From positions 1 to 64,000 of the forward strand of contig NZ_KB893544.1 of NCBI RefSeq assembly GCF_000374085.1: a stretch of DNA of 64,000 bases. Direction: 5' to 3'. How positions within the stretch are numbered: position 1 is the stretch's first letter; every line of letters begins with the position of its first letter. The notes beneath the pieces are model-generated. The model did no database searches, was not told where the DNA came from, and saw nothing but the letters and a program-made list of their open reading frames with translations. This document shows, piece after piece, positions 16,184 through 24,330 of the stretch. The stretch comes from Spirosoma spitsbergense DSM 19989. GTDB lineage: Bacteria > Bacteroidota > Bacteroidia > Cytophagales > Spirosomataceae. Position numbers and translations under genes: made by a program.

Positions 16184-17848
16184 TTACAGGTTTTTATCAA
16201 TGATTTTCGTTGCTTCCTCGAGCGCGCCCGGTAAGGGCGCGCTTCGTTTTACAATCTTACCTTTTCGATTAATGACCATAGCCGAAATTTCGTCATTGGC
16301 CCTGAATCGACTTATGGCATCCATGAGCTGATCATCCGTCAATAGCAGATGGTCGCCGGAGAGGTTGCGCCGGGTGGCAAATTCGGGCCAGAGGTTTTTG
16401 TCGTTGTCTGACATGGGGACGTATATCAACGCAAAATCGCGCGGACTGTAGGTGTTGCGTACCCGCTGGGCATCGAGCGCGGCCTGTCGGCCAGCTTCAT
16501 TACTAGGGGAGGTGAGTAGCAGGTAAATTACCTTTCCCCGGTTGGCATCGATAACCTGGTCTAATAGTCCAGAACCGCTGCCGAAATCATTGCGGGTAAC
16601 GAACACACCGGGCGAAATTTCCAGTGCAGCGGTTCGCGTACCAGCTTTACGCAACGTTTGCATAGCTGACCTGATTCGGGTACTGTCTTTTACTTCCAGT
16701 CCGTACAGCTCATCCAGCGATGCCGCTAGTTTTGAATCCCTGATCTGAGGACGGGCGTAATCGTACAGCAACCGGGCGAAATTAAGCGTCAAACCGGGCA
16801 GCGTCGTCGTCAGCCAGTAAGCAGCCAGGTAATCGACGGCGGTGCTATCGTATTGCCGTATACTTCGCTGAATGAGTGTTTCGTAATTAACCAGGCGCTG
16901 GAGCGTATCCGGGCTCCGTTTCACCAACCCATCGAAAAACCGTAAATCGGCGGCCCGGGCGGAGTTTTGCTGGGCATAATCGCGAAGCCGGGTACGCTCA
17001 TCAGCCGTAAGGTTTTTGCCGTATCGCTCCAGCAAAAGAGCCAGCGCCCGCACGGTGATGCCGTTGGTTCGGGTACTGGCATCAGTCGTGAGCCGTTGGG
17101 TAGCATAAGCCGCAAATCGGTTCATGGCTGATGCGCGGGCCGCCGTGAGCAGAATATTGTTAGGAGGCCGGAGCGAATCATCTAAAGAAGTAGGCAACTT
17201 TTCATTTTCATACGTGGCTTTATCGTACAGAAAAGCAGCCGCGTTGTAGGTATTGTTTCCGGCAATCCAGCGAGCCGTTAGCGGAAACGGTTTCTCTTTC
17301 GTTGCAAACTGCCGGAACGGAGCCTGGTAGGCCGTAGAGAGCGACCGAAACGCATCGACGTTATTGCGGTTTTCAACCATCTCCGAAAGCTTTTTGCCAT
17401 CGGGTTTGTCGGGGTAAGTAGCTTCAAACGCTTTGTAGCGGGCAAACTGTTGGTTCACCTGCGCATTTACCCCACCAAACCTGAAAGGAACGGCCATTGA
17501 GAAGAGTGAGTCGGCATTTAGGTCAAGCGTGAGCGTACCGGGAGCGGCCAGAAACGCGGTTGAAATACGTCCGTAGTTAAAATACATTTCCTCCTGCGGA
17601 TAAATCAGCGGCATCGTAACCCGGAATGTTCCGTCAACACTCAGCGGAGCAGGCCGTACCAGCTCCCTATTAGCCTGCAATACGTTGTTTCGGCTGATTA
17701 GTACGGTAGAGGCTTCCCGGTACATCCGGGCCGATAGATTACGAATACGGCCCGTTACGATGACAGAGTCCGTTTGGGCCTGACTTGAAAAAGGGAATAA
17801 GAAGGGTATAACGAATAAGTTAATCAGAATACAGAAACGTTTTTTCAT
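16184..17848 (-). CDS. Exported protein with degenerate TlpA-like C-terminus
   Basis: A 554-residue product with a signal peptide (starting MKKRFCILINLFVIPF). Residues 20-130 look like the beta-sandwich N-domain common in Bacteroidota TlpA proteins; the middle is helical; residues 420-554 follow the thioredoxin-like pattern (GKVIYLLLTSPSNEAGR, then YVPMSDND, a helix, and SAMVINRKGKIV). The place where the CxxC redox motif should stand reads Ser-Pro-Ser-Asn, so it cannot act as a thiol oxidoreductase. A binding or scaffold role is possible. The start at 17848 gives the signal peptide; the frame is open 15 codons earlier. Confidence 0.75.
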   Translation of the reverse strand: MKKRFCILINLFVIPFLFPFSSQAQTDSVIVTGRIRNLSARMYREASTVLISRNNVLQANRELVRPAPLSVDGTFRVTMPLIYPQEEMYFNYGRISTAFLAAPGTLTLDLNADSLFSMAVPFRFGGVNAQVNQQFARYKAFEATYPDKPDGKKLSEMVENRNNVDAFRSLSTAYQAPFRQFATKEKPFPLTARWIAGNNTYNAAAFLYDKATYENEKLPTSLDDSLRPPNNILLTAARASAMNRFAAYATQRLTTDASTRTNGITVRALALLLERYGKNLTADERTRLRDYAQQNSARAADLRFFDGLVKRSPDTLQRLVNYETLIQRSIRQYDSTAVDYLAAYWLTTTLPGLTLNFARLLYDYARPQIRDSKLAASLDELYGLEVKDSTRIRSAMQTLRKAGTRTAALEISPGVFVTRNDFGSGSGLLDQVIDANRGKVIYLLLTSPSNEAGRQAALDAQRVRNTYSPRDFALIYVPMSDNDKNLWPEFATRRNLSGDHLLLTDDQLMDAISRFRANDEISAMVINRKGKIVKRSAPLPGALEEATKIIDKNL

Positions 17849-17925
17849 TGCTTTAGTAAGAACAGACAAAGCAATAACAAACGAAAACCCCAAACAGTCA
17901 ACTGCTTATTAAAAAAGCTGCAGGC

Positions 17926-18417
17926 TCACTTCGTTTTTATGCCGTGATAGTCCTCCTGTTCTTCATAGTCAGTGCGTAGAGGATGGCCAACCCAATCGGT
18001 CGGCAGCAGAATTCGGCGAAGGTCGGGGTGATGCTCAAAATGAATACCAACCAGGTCGAAGGCTTCACGCTCGTGCCAGTCGGCGGTGCGCCAGATGTGG
18101 GCAATGCTTGGTACAGATGGTAGTTTGGCCGAACCGGTAGCCCGGGATACAATGACCTTCATCATCAGATTGTGTTCGTACGGAATAGACGTGAGGTTAT
18201 AAACGACCTCCATCGTATCGGCTTCCGGGCCGTTATCGATGCCGGTAACGCAGGCCAGCAGATCGAAAAAGAGCCGGTCATCGTCACGCAGAAACTGACA
18301 GATAGCTACCAATCTAGCTGCTGGAACGGTAAGGTATGGTTGTAAGTTCTGAGTACTAATCTGAATATCAGTCCCAAATTGGTCAGTAAGGAGGTCAGTT
18401 AGTTCAGGGAAGGTCAT
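17926..18417 (-). CDS. nuoC: NADH-quinone oxidoreductase subunit C
   Basis: A 163-residue 30-kDa subunit of respiratory complex I, located in the peripheral arm. It shows the family signature ADWHEREAFDLVGIHFEHHP followed by LRRILLPTDWVGHPLRTDYE. NuoC normally lies between nuoB and nuoD; here no other complex I gene is in the window, and it is directly preceded, 7 bp away, by toxin-antitoxin genes on the same strand. Its transcription may therefore depend on the toxin-antitoxin promoters. Confidence 0.93.
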   Translation of the reverse strand: MTFPELTDLLTDQFGTDIQISTQNLQPYLTVPAARLVAICQFLRDDDRLFFDLLACVTGIDNGPEADTMEVVYNLTSIPYEHNLMMKVIVSRATGSAKLPSVPSIAHIWRTADWHEREAFDLVGIHFEHHPDLRRILLPTDWVGHPLRTDYEEQEDYHGIKTK

Positions 18418-18424
18418 ACATAGA

Positions 18425-18727
18425 TTAATACGGATTCGTATCAGGACTACTACGGGTGTCTATAATTCGAAGAACCGTTATTACTTGGTTGTTTACTTCA
18501 TAACAGATGACATTGAATTTGTCAATCTTCACTTTTCTAACGTCAGGCACTTTTTCAGATAGGAATCCAACACTTGGCATGGATTCGATCAGGTCCAGTT
18601 TTTGGTAATAACTATCTACAAAGCGAATCGCCAGTTCCGGTGACCACTGCTCGTCCAAAAATTCAATGACTTTTATCAGGTCAGCTTCCGCTAAATCGGA
18701 TACAATTAGCCTCGGGCCGACAGCCAT
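18425..18727 (-). CDS. ParE/RelE-family toxin (second pair)
   Basis: A 100-residue protein with the ParE/RelE fold pattern: a helix VSDLAEADLIKVIEFLDEQW, AIRFVDSYYQKLDLIESMPS, the strand VRKVKIDKFNVICYEV and the terminal VITVLRIIDTRSSPDTNPY, close to the end of the neighbouring toxin. Family members poison gyrase or cleave ribosome-bound mRNA; which applies is unknown. Its start overlaps the antitoxin gene by 22 bp. Confidence 0.85.
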   Translation of the reverse strand: MAVGPRLIVSDLAEADLIKVIEFLDEQWSPELAIRFVDSYYQKLDLIESMPSVGFLSEKVPDVRKVKIDKFNVICYEVNNQVITVLRIIDTRSSPDTNPY

Positions 18728-18942
18728 TGTTCTATTTTTTGCTTGTGTTCGGCCATTGTGCTGTACTTGCCGTTTCTGACATCTTCCCGGGCTTTTTCCA
18801 GTCCAGCTACCTGTTCATCCGTTAGGTCGTCCAGTATATCATACTCGCGGGACAGAATCCGACTTACTTCGGCCAGAATTGTCTCGTCTTCTATCTCATC
18901 CACTAAGTGATGGATTTTGCTTTTCATTTCCTGAATGCTCAT
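18706..18942 (-). CDS. Antitoxin of ParE/RelE pair (second pair)
   Basis: A 78-residue acidic protein. Residues 1-20 (MSIQEMKSKIHHLVDEIEDE) are identical to the start of the antitoxin at 19268-19519, while the rest diverges. The C-terminal part (EDVRNGKYSTMAEHKQKIEQ) is the toxin-binding helix type seen in addiction-module antitoxins. It is translated just before, and overlaps, its toxin. An element shared with the other pair lies 14 bases before the start. Confidence 0.85.
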   Translation of the reverse strand: MSIQEMKSKIHHLVDEIEDETILAEVSRILSREYDILDDLTDEQVAGLEKAREDVRNGKYSTMAEHKQKIEQWLSARG

Positions 18943-18956
18943 AACGTATTGGCTTA

Positions 18957-18973
18957 GTTACTGAAAGATACAA
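18957..18973 (-). promoter_or_regulatory. Shared 17-bp element before antitoxin 2
   Basis: TTGTATCTTTCAGTAAC on the minus strand, 14 bases before the antitoxin ATG. The identical 17 bp occur at the same spacing before antitoxin 1 (19534-19550). TATCTTTC inside it is a 7/8 match to the -7 box, so it may be a promoter, operator or both. Confidence 0.6.
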
Positions 18974-18977
18974 ATTA

Positions 18978-19283
18978 TCAAAAAGCAAAAGGGTTTTTAT
19001 CTGGCCCAGAGCGCGTATCTATGATGTTTAACAGACGAATCGTATTATGGTCTTCAATCAGGTAATACAGGTAGTGGGTCTTGGCAATGAGTCGTTTTCT
19101 CAGTAAGGAATTCTCGGCGTGACTCATGCCGATATACGGCTGACTATCAATAATATCCAACTGCCGGTAAAACTCATCGACGAATCGAATGGCGGCTTCA
19201 ATTGATCTATTTTCCTCAATATAGTCCCGTAAGGAGTTGAATTGTTTTACGGTTGTTTCGGCCCAGATTATCTGTTTAGCCAT
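18978..19283 (-). CDS. ParE/RelE-family toxin (first pair)
   Basis: A 101-residue toxin homologous to the one at 18425-18727. Shared landmarks are SIEAAIRFVDEFYRQLDIIDSQP, a strand YLYYLIEDHNTIRLLNIIDT and the end RSGPDKNPF. It overlaps its antitoxin gene by 16 bp. The first-pair toxin gene ends 35 bp before the second antitoxin starts, so the four genes form one tandem array. Confidence 0.87.
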   Translation of the reverse strand: MAKQIIWAETTVKQFNSLRDYIEENRSIEAAIRFVDEFYRQLDIIDSQPYIGMSHAENSLLRKRLIAKTHYLYYLIEDHNTIRLLNIIDTRSGPDKNPFAF

Positions 19284-19519
19284 TTACGACGCTGTTGTTT
19301 CATTTCTTCATGCGATACGGTTTTACCTTCTTCATGGTCCTGAATGGCTCTGTCAAGTTCTTGACGCTGATTGGTAGTTAACTCCGCTAACGTCGCTAAA
19401 GGTACCGTATCGTCGGCCAATATGGCTTTCGCCGAATTGAATAAGCGTTCCAATGCAGGCTCGTCCTCTATTTCATCCACCAAATGATGGATTTTACTTT
19501 TCATTTCCTGAATGCTCAT
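19268..19519 (-). CDS. Antitoxin of ParE/RelE pair (first pair)
   Basis: An 83-residue antitoxin starting MSIQEMKSKIHHLVDEIEDE, identical to the second antitoxin over 20 residues, then a divergent body ending in a basic toxin-binding helix (SHEEMKQQRRKWLN). A start 4 codons earlier (19531) is possible, but 19519 is preferred because it places the conserved 17-bp upstream element at the same 14-base distance as in the second pair. Confidence 0.85.
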   Translation of the reverse strand: MSIQEMKSKIHHLVDEIEDEPALERLFNSAKAILADDTVPLATLAELTTNQRQELDRAIQDHEEGKTVSHEEMKQQRRKWLNR

Positions 19520-19533
19520 TGGCGTAGTCACTT

Positions 19534-19550
19534 GTTACTGAAAGATACAA
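19534..19550 (-). promoter_or_regulatory. Shared 17-bp element before antitoxin 1
   Basis: Identical to 18957-18973, at the same 14-base distance from the start codon. Likely the binding or promoter site for the first toxin-antitoxin pair. Confidence 0.6.
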
Positions 19551-19575
19551 CGGTTAATTCTAAAAACGGTTTCTC

Positions 19576-19950
19576 TCAAATAGGTTTTATAGATAACAGC
19601 AACACCTCATCGAAAGGTTTGAAACCGGCCCAGCCGCACTGTACATCTTTTTTTCGGTTCGTATGTTGAAATTGAAAAGTCGCTTTCAAGTCAGCATAAC
19701 CGCGTTCGTACACTAAATAGTGTTTTACCAGCGAGTCAGACTTTTCGCTAATGGCATACTCGTTAAATGTTACTGAGTCCTTCTGTATCGTCAGGAGTAT
19801 CCCGCATCCATCAATAGCCGCGTAGTTGGATAACCTTCCCGTTGCTTCAACGACGGAACCTAATGCTGGGTCAGGATTGATCGTTACTGGTTCGTCTTTG
19901 TGGCAGGACAATAGGCCTGCTATCAGAAAGAGAGCAAGGTGTTTTTTCAT
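19576..19950 (-). CDS. Small lipoprotein of unknown function
   Basis: A 124-residue protein with a lipoprotein signal ending LLSC (Cys16). The mature part is a likely beta-barrel or sandwich with alternating strands, including a segment around the sequence GCGILLTIQ. No recognised family. It lies downstream of the M1 peptidase on the same strand (64 bp gap) and may be co-transcribed with it. Confidence 0.75.
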   Translation of the reverse strand: MKKHLALFLIAGLLSCHKDEPVTINPDPALGSVVEATGRLSNYAAIDGCGILLTIQKDSVTFNEYAISEKSDSLVKHYLVYERGYADLKATFQFQHTNRKKDVQCGWAGFKPFDEVLLLSIKPI

Positions 19951-20014
19951 GACCGTTCATTTTTTATACAGACCCACTTCGGCGCAAAAGAGTTGGAAAC
20001 GGGTTTAGCAATCC

Positions 20015-21970
20015 TTACGCCAGCCAGGCTAGCCACTGCATCCAGTTCTGGACCCAGAATAAAAACTTCGCAGCGAATTTGGCCGCTGGTGCTGAGGATG
20101 GTTCCAGCGTCAGGCTGTTGTTGTTGAAATTGGTATCCATATAGACTTTTTGCCTGGGATCAACAGTTGCCCACACGGCTTTGGCGTTCTGGGTGAGGGT
20201 GAACTGGCGCTGGTGCTCTTTACCGTCCCAGTGTAGTGTGACTTCTTTGTTATTGTCGAAATGCACCAGAATGTCTACCGGTACCATACCGTCGCCACTA
20301 CGCCGAATGGTAACGATGGTCTGCTTCTTTTTGTCCAGCGTTTTGTTTTTGAGCGAATGCAAGGAGTAATCCACTACGTTCTCGCCGTACAAAACCTGTT
20401 TGAAAAACCAGTTCATATCGGCCCCGTACTTACTGCCTAATCGTTTCGGAACAATTTCGTTGACAATGTCGATGAAGTTCTGCCCGTTGGGGTGTTTGAA
20501 CTGCCAGCGGATAAAGTACGTCTGCATGATTTCGTCCATCACGGGGCTCCCTACCAGCCCCTCCAGCGTTCGGAGCCAAGTAGCGGTTTTGAAGTACGTG
20601 AGCACCCCATACTGCCCGTCGGGTAGTTGCCACGTATTGCCAAATGACGAACCGATGGCCGGATTGTTCTGATGTACGTACCCATCCCGCGAACTTTCCA
20701 TATCGCCCATCCGGAATCCCAATAAATCAATTTGCGACGAGTGCGGGCCGTAGGTTTCGTCCATAATCCGGCCTTCGTAGTACTGGTTGAATCCTTCGTC
20801 GAGCCAGGCTTCCTCAAACTCGTTGGAGGCCAATAGCTGCATGAAGTACTGATGACCAAATTCATGAATCGTTACCTCTTCCGGAAAACGCGCCCCATTG
20901 GGCATCGCCCAGACAGTACCGGCGGTGATGAATGTGGGATATTCCATACCAAAGGAGCCACTGGCGTGCAGGGGCGGATCAACAATGGTCAGGTTGGGAA
21001 ACGGATAGCGGCCCAGGTGTTTGTCGAAGTAGGCAAGGGCTGCTTTGGCCGCATCGATATGGCGTTGCGCCTGATTCCGGTGCTCCGGCTGCATGACTAA
21101 CTCTATACTGACTTCCCCGCCCGAAGGCCGTTTCCATTTGTCGTTTATCACCTCAAAATGAGGGGAAGCCGTCCAGGCGAAATCCACTACATCTTCGGCA
21201 TGATAAAGGATGGTTTTAGTACCGTTCTGGTGTAGCTTTTCCGATTGATACAAACCCGTGGCACTGACCCAATATTCTTTTGGCGTGGTGATGTTGACAT
21301 CATACACCCCGTAGTCAGCATAGAATTCGGAGTTTGCATGAAACTGGTGGCAATTCCACTGGCCCACTGTAGCATAGCGGGTACCGGCGGGTTCGTACAC
21401 GCCAATTTTAGGAAACCACTGTCCTACCAGGAAGAAGTCGCGGCTGAATCCCGTACGGGCAAAGATTTTCGGCAGTTTCGCCTTGAATAAAAGGTCCAGC
21501 GTAATGGTTTCGCCCGGCCCAACGGCCTTGCTCAGGGGTACCCGGATTACGGTATGGTCACTGGCGTTGCTATCGTCGGGCTGGATGTATTGATATACAA
21601 GTGTTTCTGAAGCCGTGTTCCCCGAACCCCGTCGTTTCATGGAGAGTATATCGATGGAACCATAAGCGTTTTCTTTCTCATTCCGGTCGATGGTGGTCCC
21701 TCGCAACTGCCCGCCCGATTCGCGCATAAACGTCGACTTTTCATTCCGAAACGCATTGAGGTACAGGTGAAATCGTAATTCACGAATGACATCGCTGGAT
21801 GCGTTTTTCCAGGTAAGCGTTTCGCGCCCGTTCAGTTTTTTAGTAGCCGGGTCGAGCGTTACGTCGATCTGGTAGTTAGCCAGCCGCGGACTCAACGGCT
21901 GCGGAAAAATAGGCTTCGCCGACTGGGCGAAGCCAAAACCAGACAGCAGTAGGAGCAGGGCAACTTTCAT
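20015..21970 (-). CDS. M1 family metallopeptidase, exported
   Basis: A 651-residue zinc aminopeptidase-like enzyme with a short signal peptide (MKVALLLLLSGFGFAQ). The N-terminal domain has the usual beta-sandwich (YQIDVTLDPATKKLNGRETL). The substrate-loop motif is GMEYP instead of GAMEN, and the zinc site is HEFGH (about residue 366) followed 18 residues later by the Glu of AWLDEGF. The product ends soon after the catalytic domain, as in many Bacteroidota M1 proteins. It probably degrades peptides in the periplasm. Confidence 0.93.
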   Translation of the reverse strand: MKVALLLLLSGFGFAQSAKPIFPQPLSPRLANYQIDVTLDPATKKLNGRETLTWKNASSDVIRELRFHLYLNAFRNEKSTFMRESGGQLRGTTIDRNEKENAYGSIDILSMKRRGSGNTASETLVYQYIQPDDSNASDHTVIRVPLSKAVGPGETITLDLLFKAKLPKIFARTGFSRDFFLVGQWFPKIGVYEPAGTRYATVGQWNCHQFHANSEFYADYGVYDVNITTPKEYWVSATGLYQSEKLHQNGTKTILYHAEDVVDFAWTASPHFEVINDKWKRPSGGEVSIELVMQPEHRNQAQRHIDAAKAALAYFDKHLGRYPFPNLTIVDPPLHASGSFGMEYPTFITAGTVWAMPNGARFPEEVTIHEFGHQYFMQLLASNEFEEAWLDEGFNQYYEGRIMDETYGPHSSQIDLLGFRMGDMESSRDGYVHQNNPAIGSSFGNTWQLPDGQYGVLTYFKTATWLRTLEGLVGSPVMDEIMQTYFIRWQFKHPNGQNFIDIVNEIVPKRLGSKYGADMNWFFKQVLYGENVVDYSLHSLKNKTLDKKKQTIVTIRRSGDGMVPVDILVHFDNNKEVTLHWDGKEHQRQFTLTQNAKAVWATVDPRQKVYMDTNFNNNSLTLEPSSAPAAKFAAKFLFWVQNWMQWLAWLA

Positions 21971-22089
21971 TGGTATAGAAGGACAAATAGGAACAGCATA
22001 TCAAACACGAAATCATAGCTGCAAGGTAATTGAAAAACCGGTCTGCCAGCCCGAAAGCCTGCTGACATAGGGCTGTCACATCCCCCATT

Positions 22090-22097
22090 TACCTTTG
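22090..22097 (+). promoter_or_regulatory. -7 element of the DinB gene
   Basis: TACCTTTG, a perfect match to TAnnTTTG, 28 bases before the start codon at 22126. No clear TTTG is seen at the -33 position. Confidence 0.5.
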
Positions 22098-22125
22098 TTT
22101 CGGACAATAAACCAAACGAAGTCTC

Positions 22126-22617
22126 ATGGAATTGATACCGCTGTTTTTACGCGAAATGGAGCAGGAAGCGCAAACAACCCGCAAAATGCTGGAACGTATT
22201 CCGGATGATAAATACGACTGGCAACCGCACCCAAAAAGCATGACCATCCGGCAGTTGGCGACTCATATTGCCGAATTACCCACCTGGGTAACGATGGTGC
22301 TGACAACGGACGAACTGGATTTTGCCAGTAATCCCTACCAGCCGACCGAAATAAACACTACTGCCGACCTGATGAACTACGCCGAAAGCTGTCTGGCCAA
22401 TGGCCGGTTGCAGTTGGTACCCGAAAATGAATCCCTATTGACAAAACCCTGGACACTGCGGGACGGAGAGACCATTTATATGCATTCGCCCAAACATGAG
22501 ATGATTCGAACAACGTTCTGCCAAGTCGTGCATCACCGCGCTCAGCTGGGTGTTTACCTGCGATTACTCGACATTCCGATTCCTGGCAGCTACGGACCCA
22601 GTGCGGATGAACATTGA
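22126..22617 (+). CDS. DinB-family four-helix metal protein
   Basis: A 163-residue protein of the DinB/YfiT superfamily: four helices with metal-binding histidines at His47 (LATHIAE) and in VVHHRAQLGVYLR (His136, His137). Family members include thiol transferases using bacillithiol or mycothiol and other metal-dependent hydrolases; the substrate is unknown here. A strong hairpin follows (22625-22680). Confidence 0.88.
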   Translation: MELIPLFLREMEQEAQTTRKMLERIPDDKYDWQPHPKSMTIRQLATHIAELPTWVTMVLTTDELDFASNPYQPTEINTTADLMNYAESCLANGRLQLVPENESLLTKPWTLRDGETIYMHSPKHEMIRTTFCQVVHHRAQLGVYLRLLDIPIPGSYGPSADEH

Positions 22618-22624
22618 GTTTCCC

Positions 22625-22680
22625 TGCGATGTGTCAGGTTGGGAAAGCCATCGGGTCCTCCCCAAACCTGACACATCGCA
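22625..22680. terminator. Long hairpin after the DinB gene
   Basis: TGCGATGTGTCAGGTT-GGG (22625-22643) pairs with CCCAAACCTGACACATCGCA (22661-22680), 19 pairs with one bulge, loop of 17. It lies between converging genes. There is no T-tract, so it may act as a repeat-type barrier as much as a terminator. Confidence 0.65.
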
Positions 22681-22698
22681 AACCTAATCTACTTTGGT

Positions 22699-24177
22699 TT
22701 ACGATTCCTTTCCTTCCCTTATTGCCAAAATCAACGCTGTTTTCAGTTCATGAAGGTGTTTTTCCAATCCTACCGGGTAAGTATGCGGATTCACAAATCG
22801 CTTCACGCCCGGATGCAATCCGGCCAGTTGCGTCTGCACCCGCGCCCGTACCGAATGAATATCGGGAAGTTCATAAACGCATTTGCCCGCATCAAAAATG
22901 GGTACTAATAAATCTTCGTAGGGCTGGTTCGCGTCAAAACGCCGGCGTTTTGTGAAATCGAGCGGATCAATCATTGTGACATCTTTATCCATCCCGGCTT
23001 CTTCTTCGGTATTATAAATCATGTCGGCCAGAAAACCGCGTTCATCCCGAAAGCGACGTACCTGCTGAATACCGGGCGTTGAGATTTTGATGGCCTGCTC
23101 CGAGAGTTTCATTTTGTACGACCACCGACCCGTCTCACTATCTTTCAGCGCGGCCAGTTTGAACACACCGCCCAGGGCGGGCTGGTCAAAAGCGGTGACG
23201 AGTTTAGTACCTACTCCCCATACGGTTATTGCTGCTCCCTGCTGCTTTAAACTCCCTATAATTGTTTCGTCGAGGTCGTTGCTGGCTACGATGGCTGTAT
23301 CCTGAAAACCGGCCTCATCCAGCAATTTACGGGCTTCTATACTGAGGTAGGCCAGGTCGCCGGAGTCGAGCCGGATACCGGCTAGTTTATGCCCCTGCTG
23401 TTCCAGTTTTCGCCCCGTTTCTATTGCATGTCGAACGCCCTGTAGCGTATCATAGGTATCAACCAGCAGGGTTACGTTGTTGGGCAGTACCTGCGCATAC
23501 GTGTCAAATGCTTGTTGCTCATTGGCAAACGCCATCACCCAACTGTGGGCGTGGGTACCCCGCACGGGGATGTCGTAGAGTTTACCGGCCAGTACATTCG
23601 AGGTGCCGTCGCAGCCGCCAATATAAGCCGCCCGGCTGGCTGTCATACCCCCATCAACGCCCTGCGCCCGGCGCAGGCCAAACTCCAGTATGGTGTCAGA
23701 TTGGGCTACCAACCGCAGTCGGGCGGCTTTAGTGGCAATCAGTGATTCAAAATTAATGAGATTTAGCAGGGGTGTTTCCAGCAGCTGACACTGTAAAATC
23801 GGACCGCGAACCCGCACCAGCGGCTCGTTGGGAAACGCGGCTGTTCCTTCGGGCATAGCCTCTACGCTACACGTGAGTTTCAGCGTAGCCAGGTACGCCA
23901 GAAAAGCAGGTTCGAACAGGGGTTTCCCATCGTTGCCGGTCAGCGTTTGCAAATAGCGCAGATCTTTTTTTGAGAAACCAAAATGCTCGATATAGCCGAT
24001 TACGTTTGCCAGCCCACAGGCTATCGTGAAACCACCACCGAACGGGTTCCTGCGAAAATACAGATTGAAAACTGCCTCTTTTTCAGCGGTTTCAGACTTC
24101 CAGTAGGCATAGGCCATCGTTACCTGATACAGGTCCGTCAACAGACTAAGAGAGGTGTCGTAAAGCTTGTTTGTCAT
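22699..24177 (-). CDS. pncB: Nicotinate phosphoribosyltransferase
   Basis: Converts nicotinate and PRPP to nicotinate mononucleotide in the NAD salvage (Preiss-Handler) pathway. The 492 residues carry the N-terminal LLTDLYQVTMAYAYW, the phosphate-site segment GGCDGTSNVLAG, the characteristic GIRLDSGDLAYLS and the later VWGVGTKLVTAFDQPAL. The family is unambiguous. It stands alone, divergent from the sigma-54 gene. Confidence 0.95.
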   Translation of the reverse strand: MTNKLYDTSLSLLTDLYQVTMAYAYWKSETAEKEAVFNLYFRRNPFGGGFTIACGLANVIGYIEHFGFSKKDLRYLQTLTGNDGKPLFEPAFLAYLATLKLTCSVEAMPEGTAAFPNEPLVRVRGPILQCQLLETPLLNLINFESLIATKAARLRLVAQSDTILEFGLRRAQGVDGGMTASRAAYIGGCDGTSNVLAGKLYDIPVRGTHAHSWVMAFANEQQAFDTYAQVLPNNVTLLVDTYDTLQGVRHAIETGRKLEQQGHKLAGIRLDSGDLAYLSIEARKLLDEAGFQDTAIVASNDLDETIIGSLKQQGAAITVWGVGTKLVTAFDQPALGGVFKLAALKDSETGRWSYKMKLSEQAIKISTPGIQQVRRFRDERGFLADMIYNTEEEAGMDKDVTMIDPLDFTKRRRFDANQPYEDLLVPIFDAGKCVYELPDIHSVRARVQTQLAGLHPGVKRFVNPHTYPVGLEKHLHELKTALILAIREGKES

Positions 24178-24330
24178 ACAGGGCGAAAGTAAAACAAGAT
24201 GACTTCATAGAAAATTTATGAGGATAAAAACAAAATGGTCGTTACTTTGGTCTGATAATTGTGAGGGGCTGTTTTGCTGTCACTATAATCGATTGACAAT
24301 AGGATAAATATCTACCGCTCTCGTACCACC

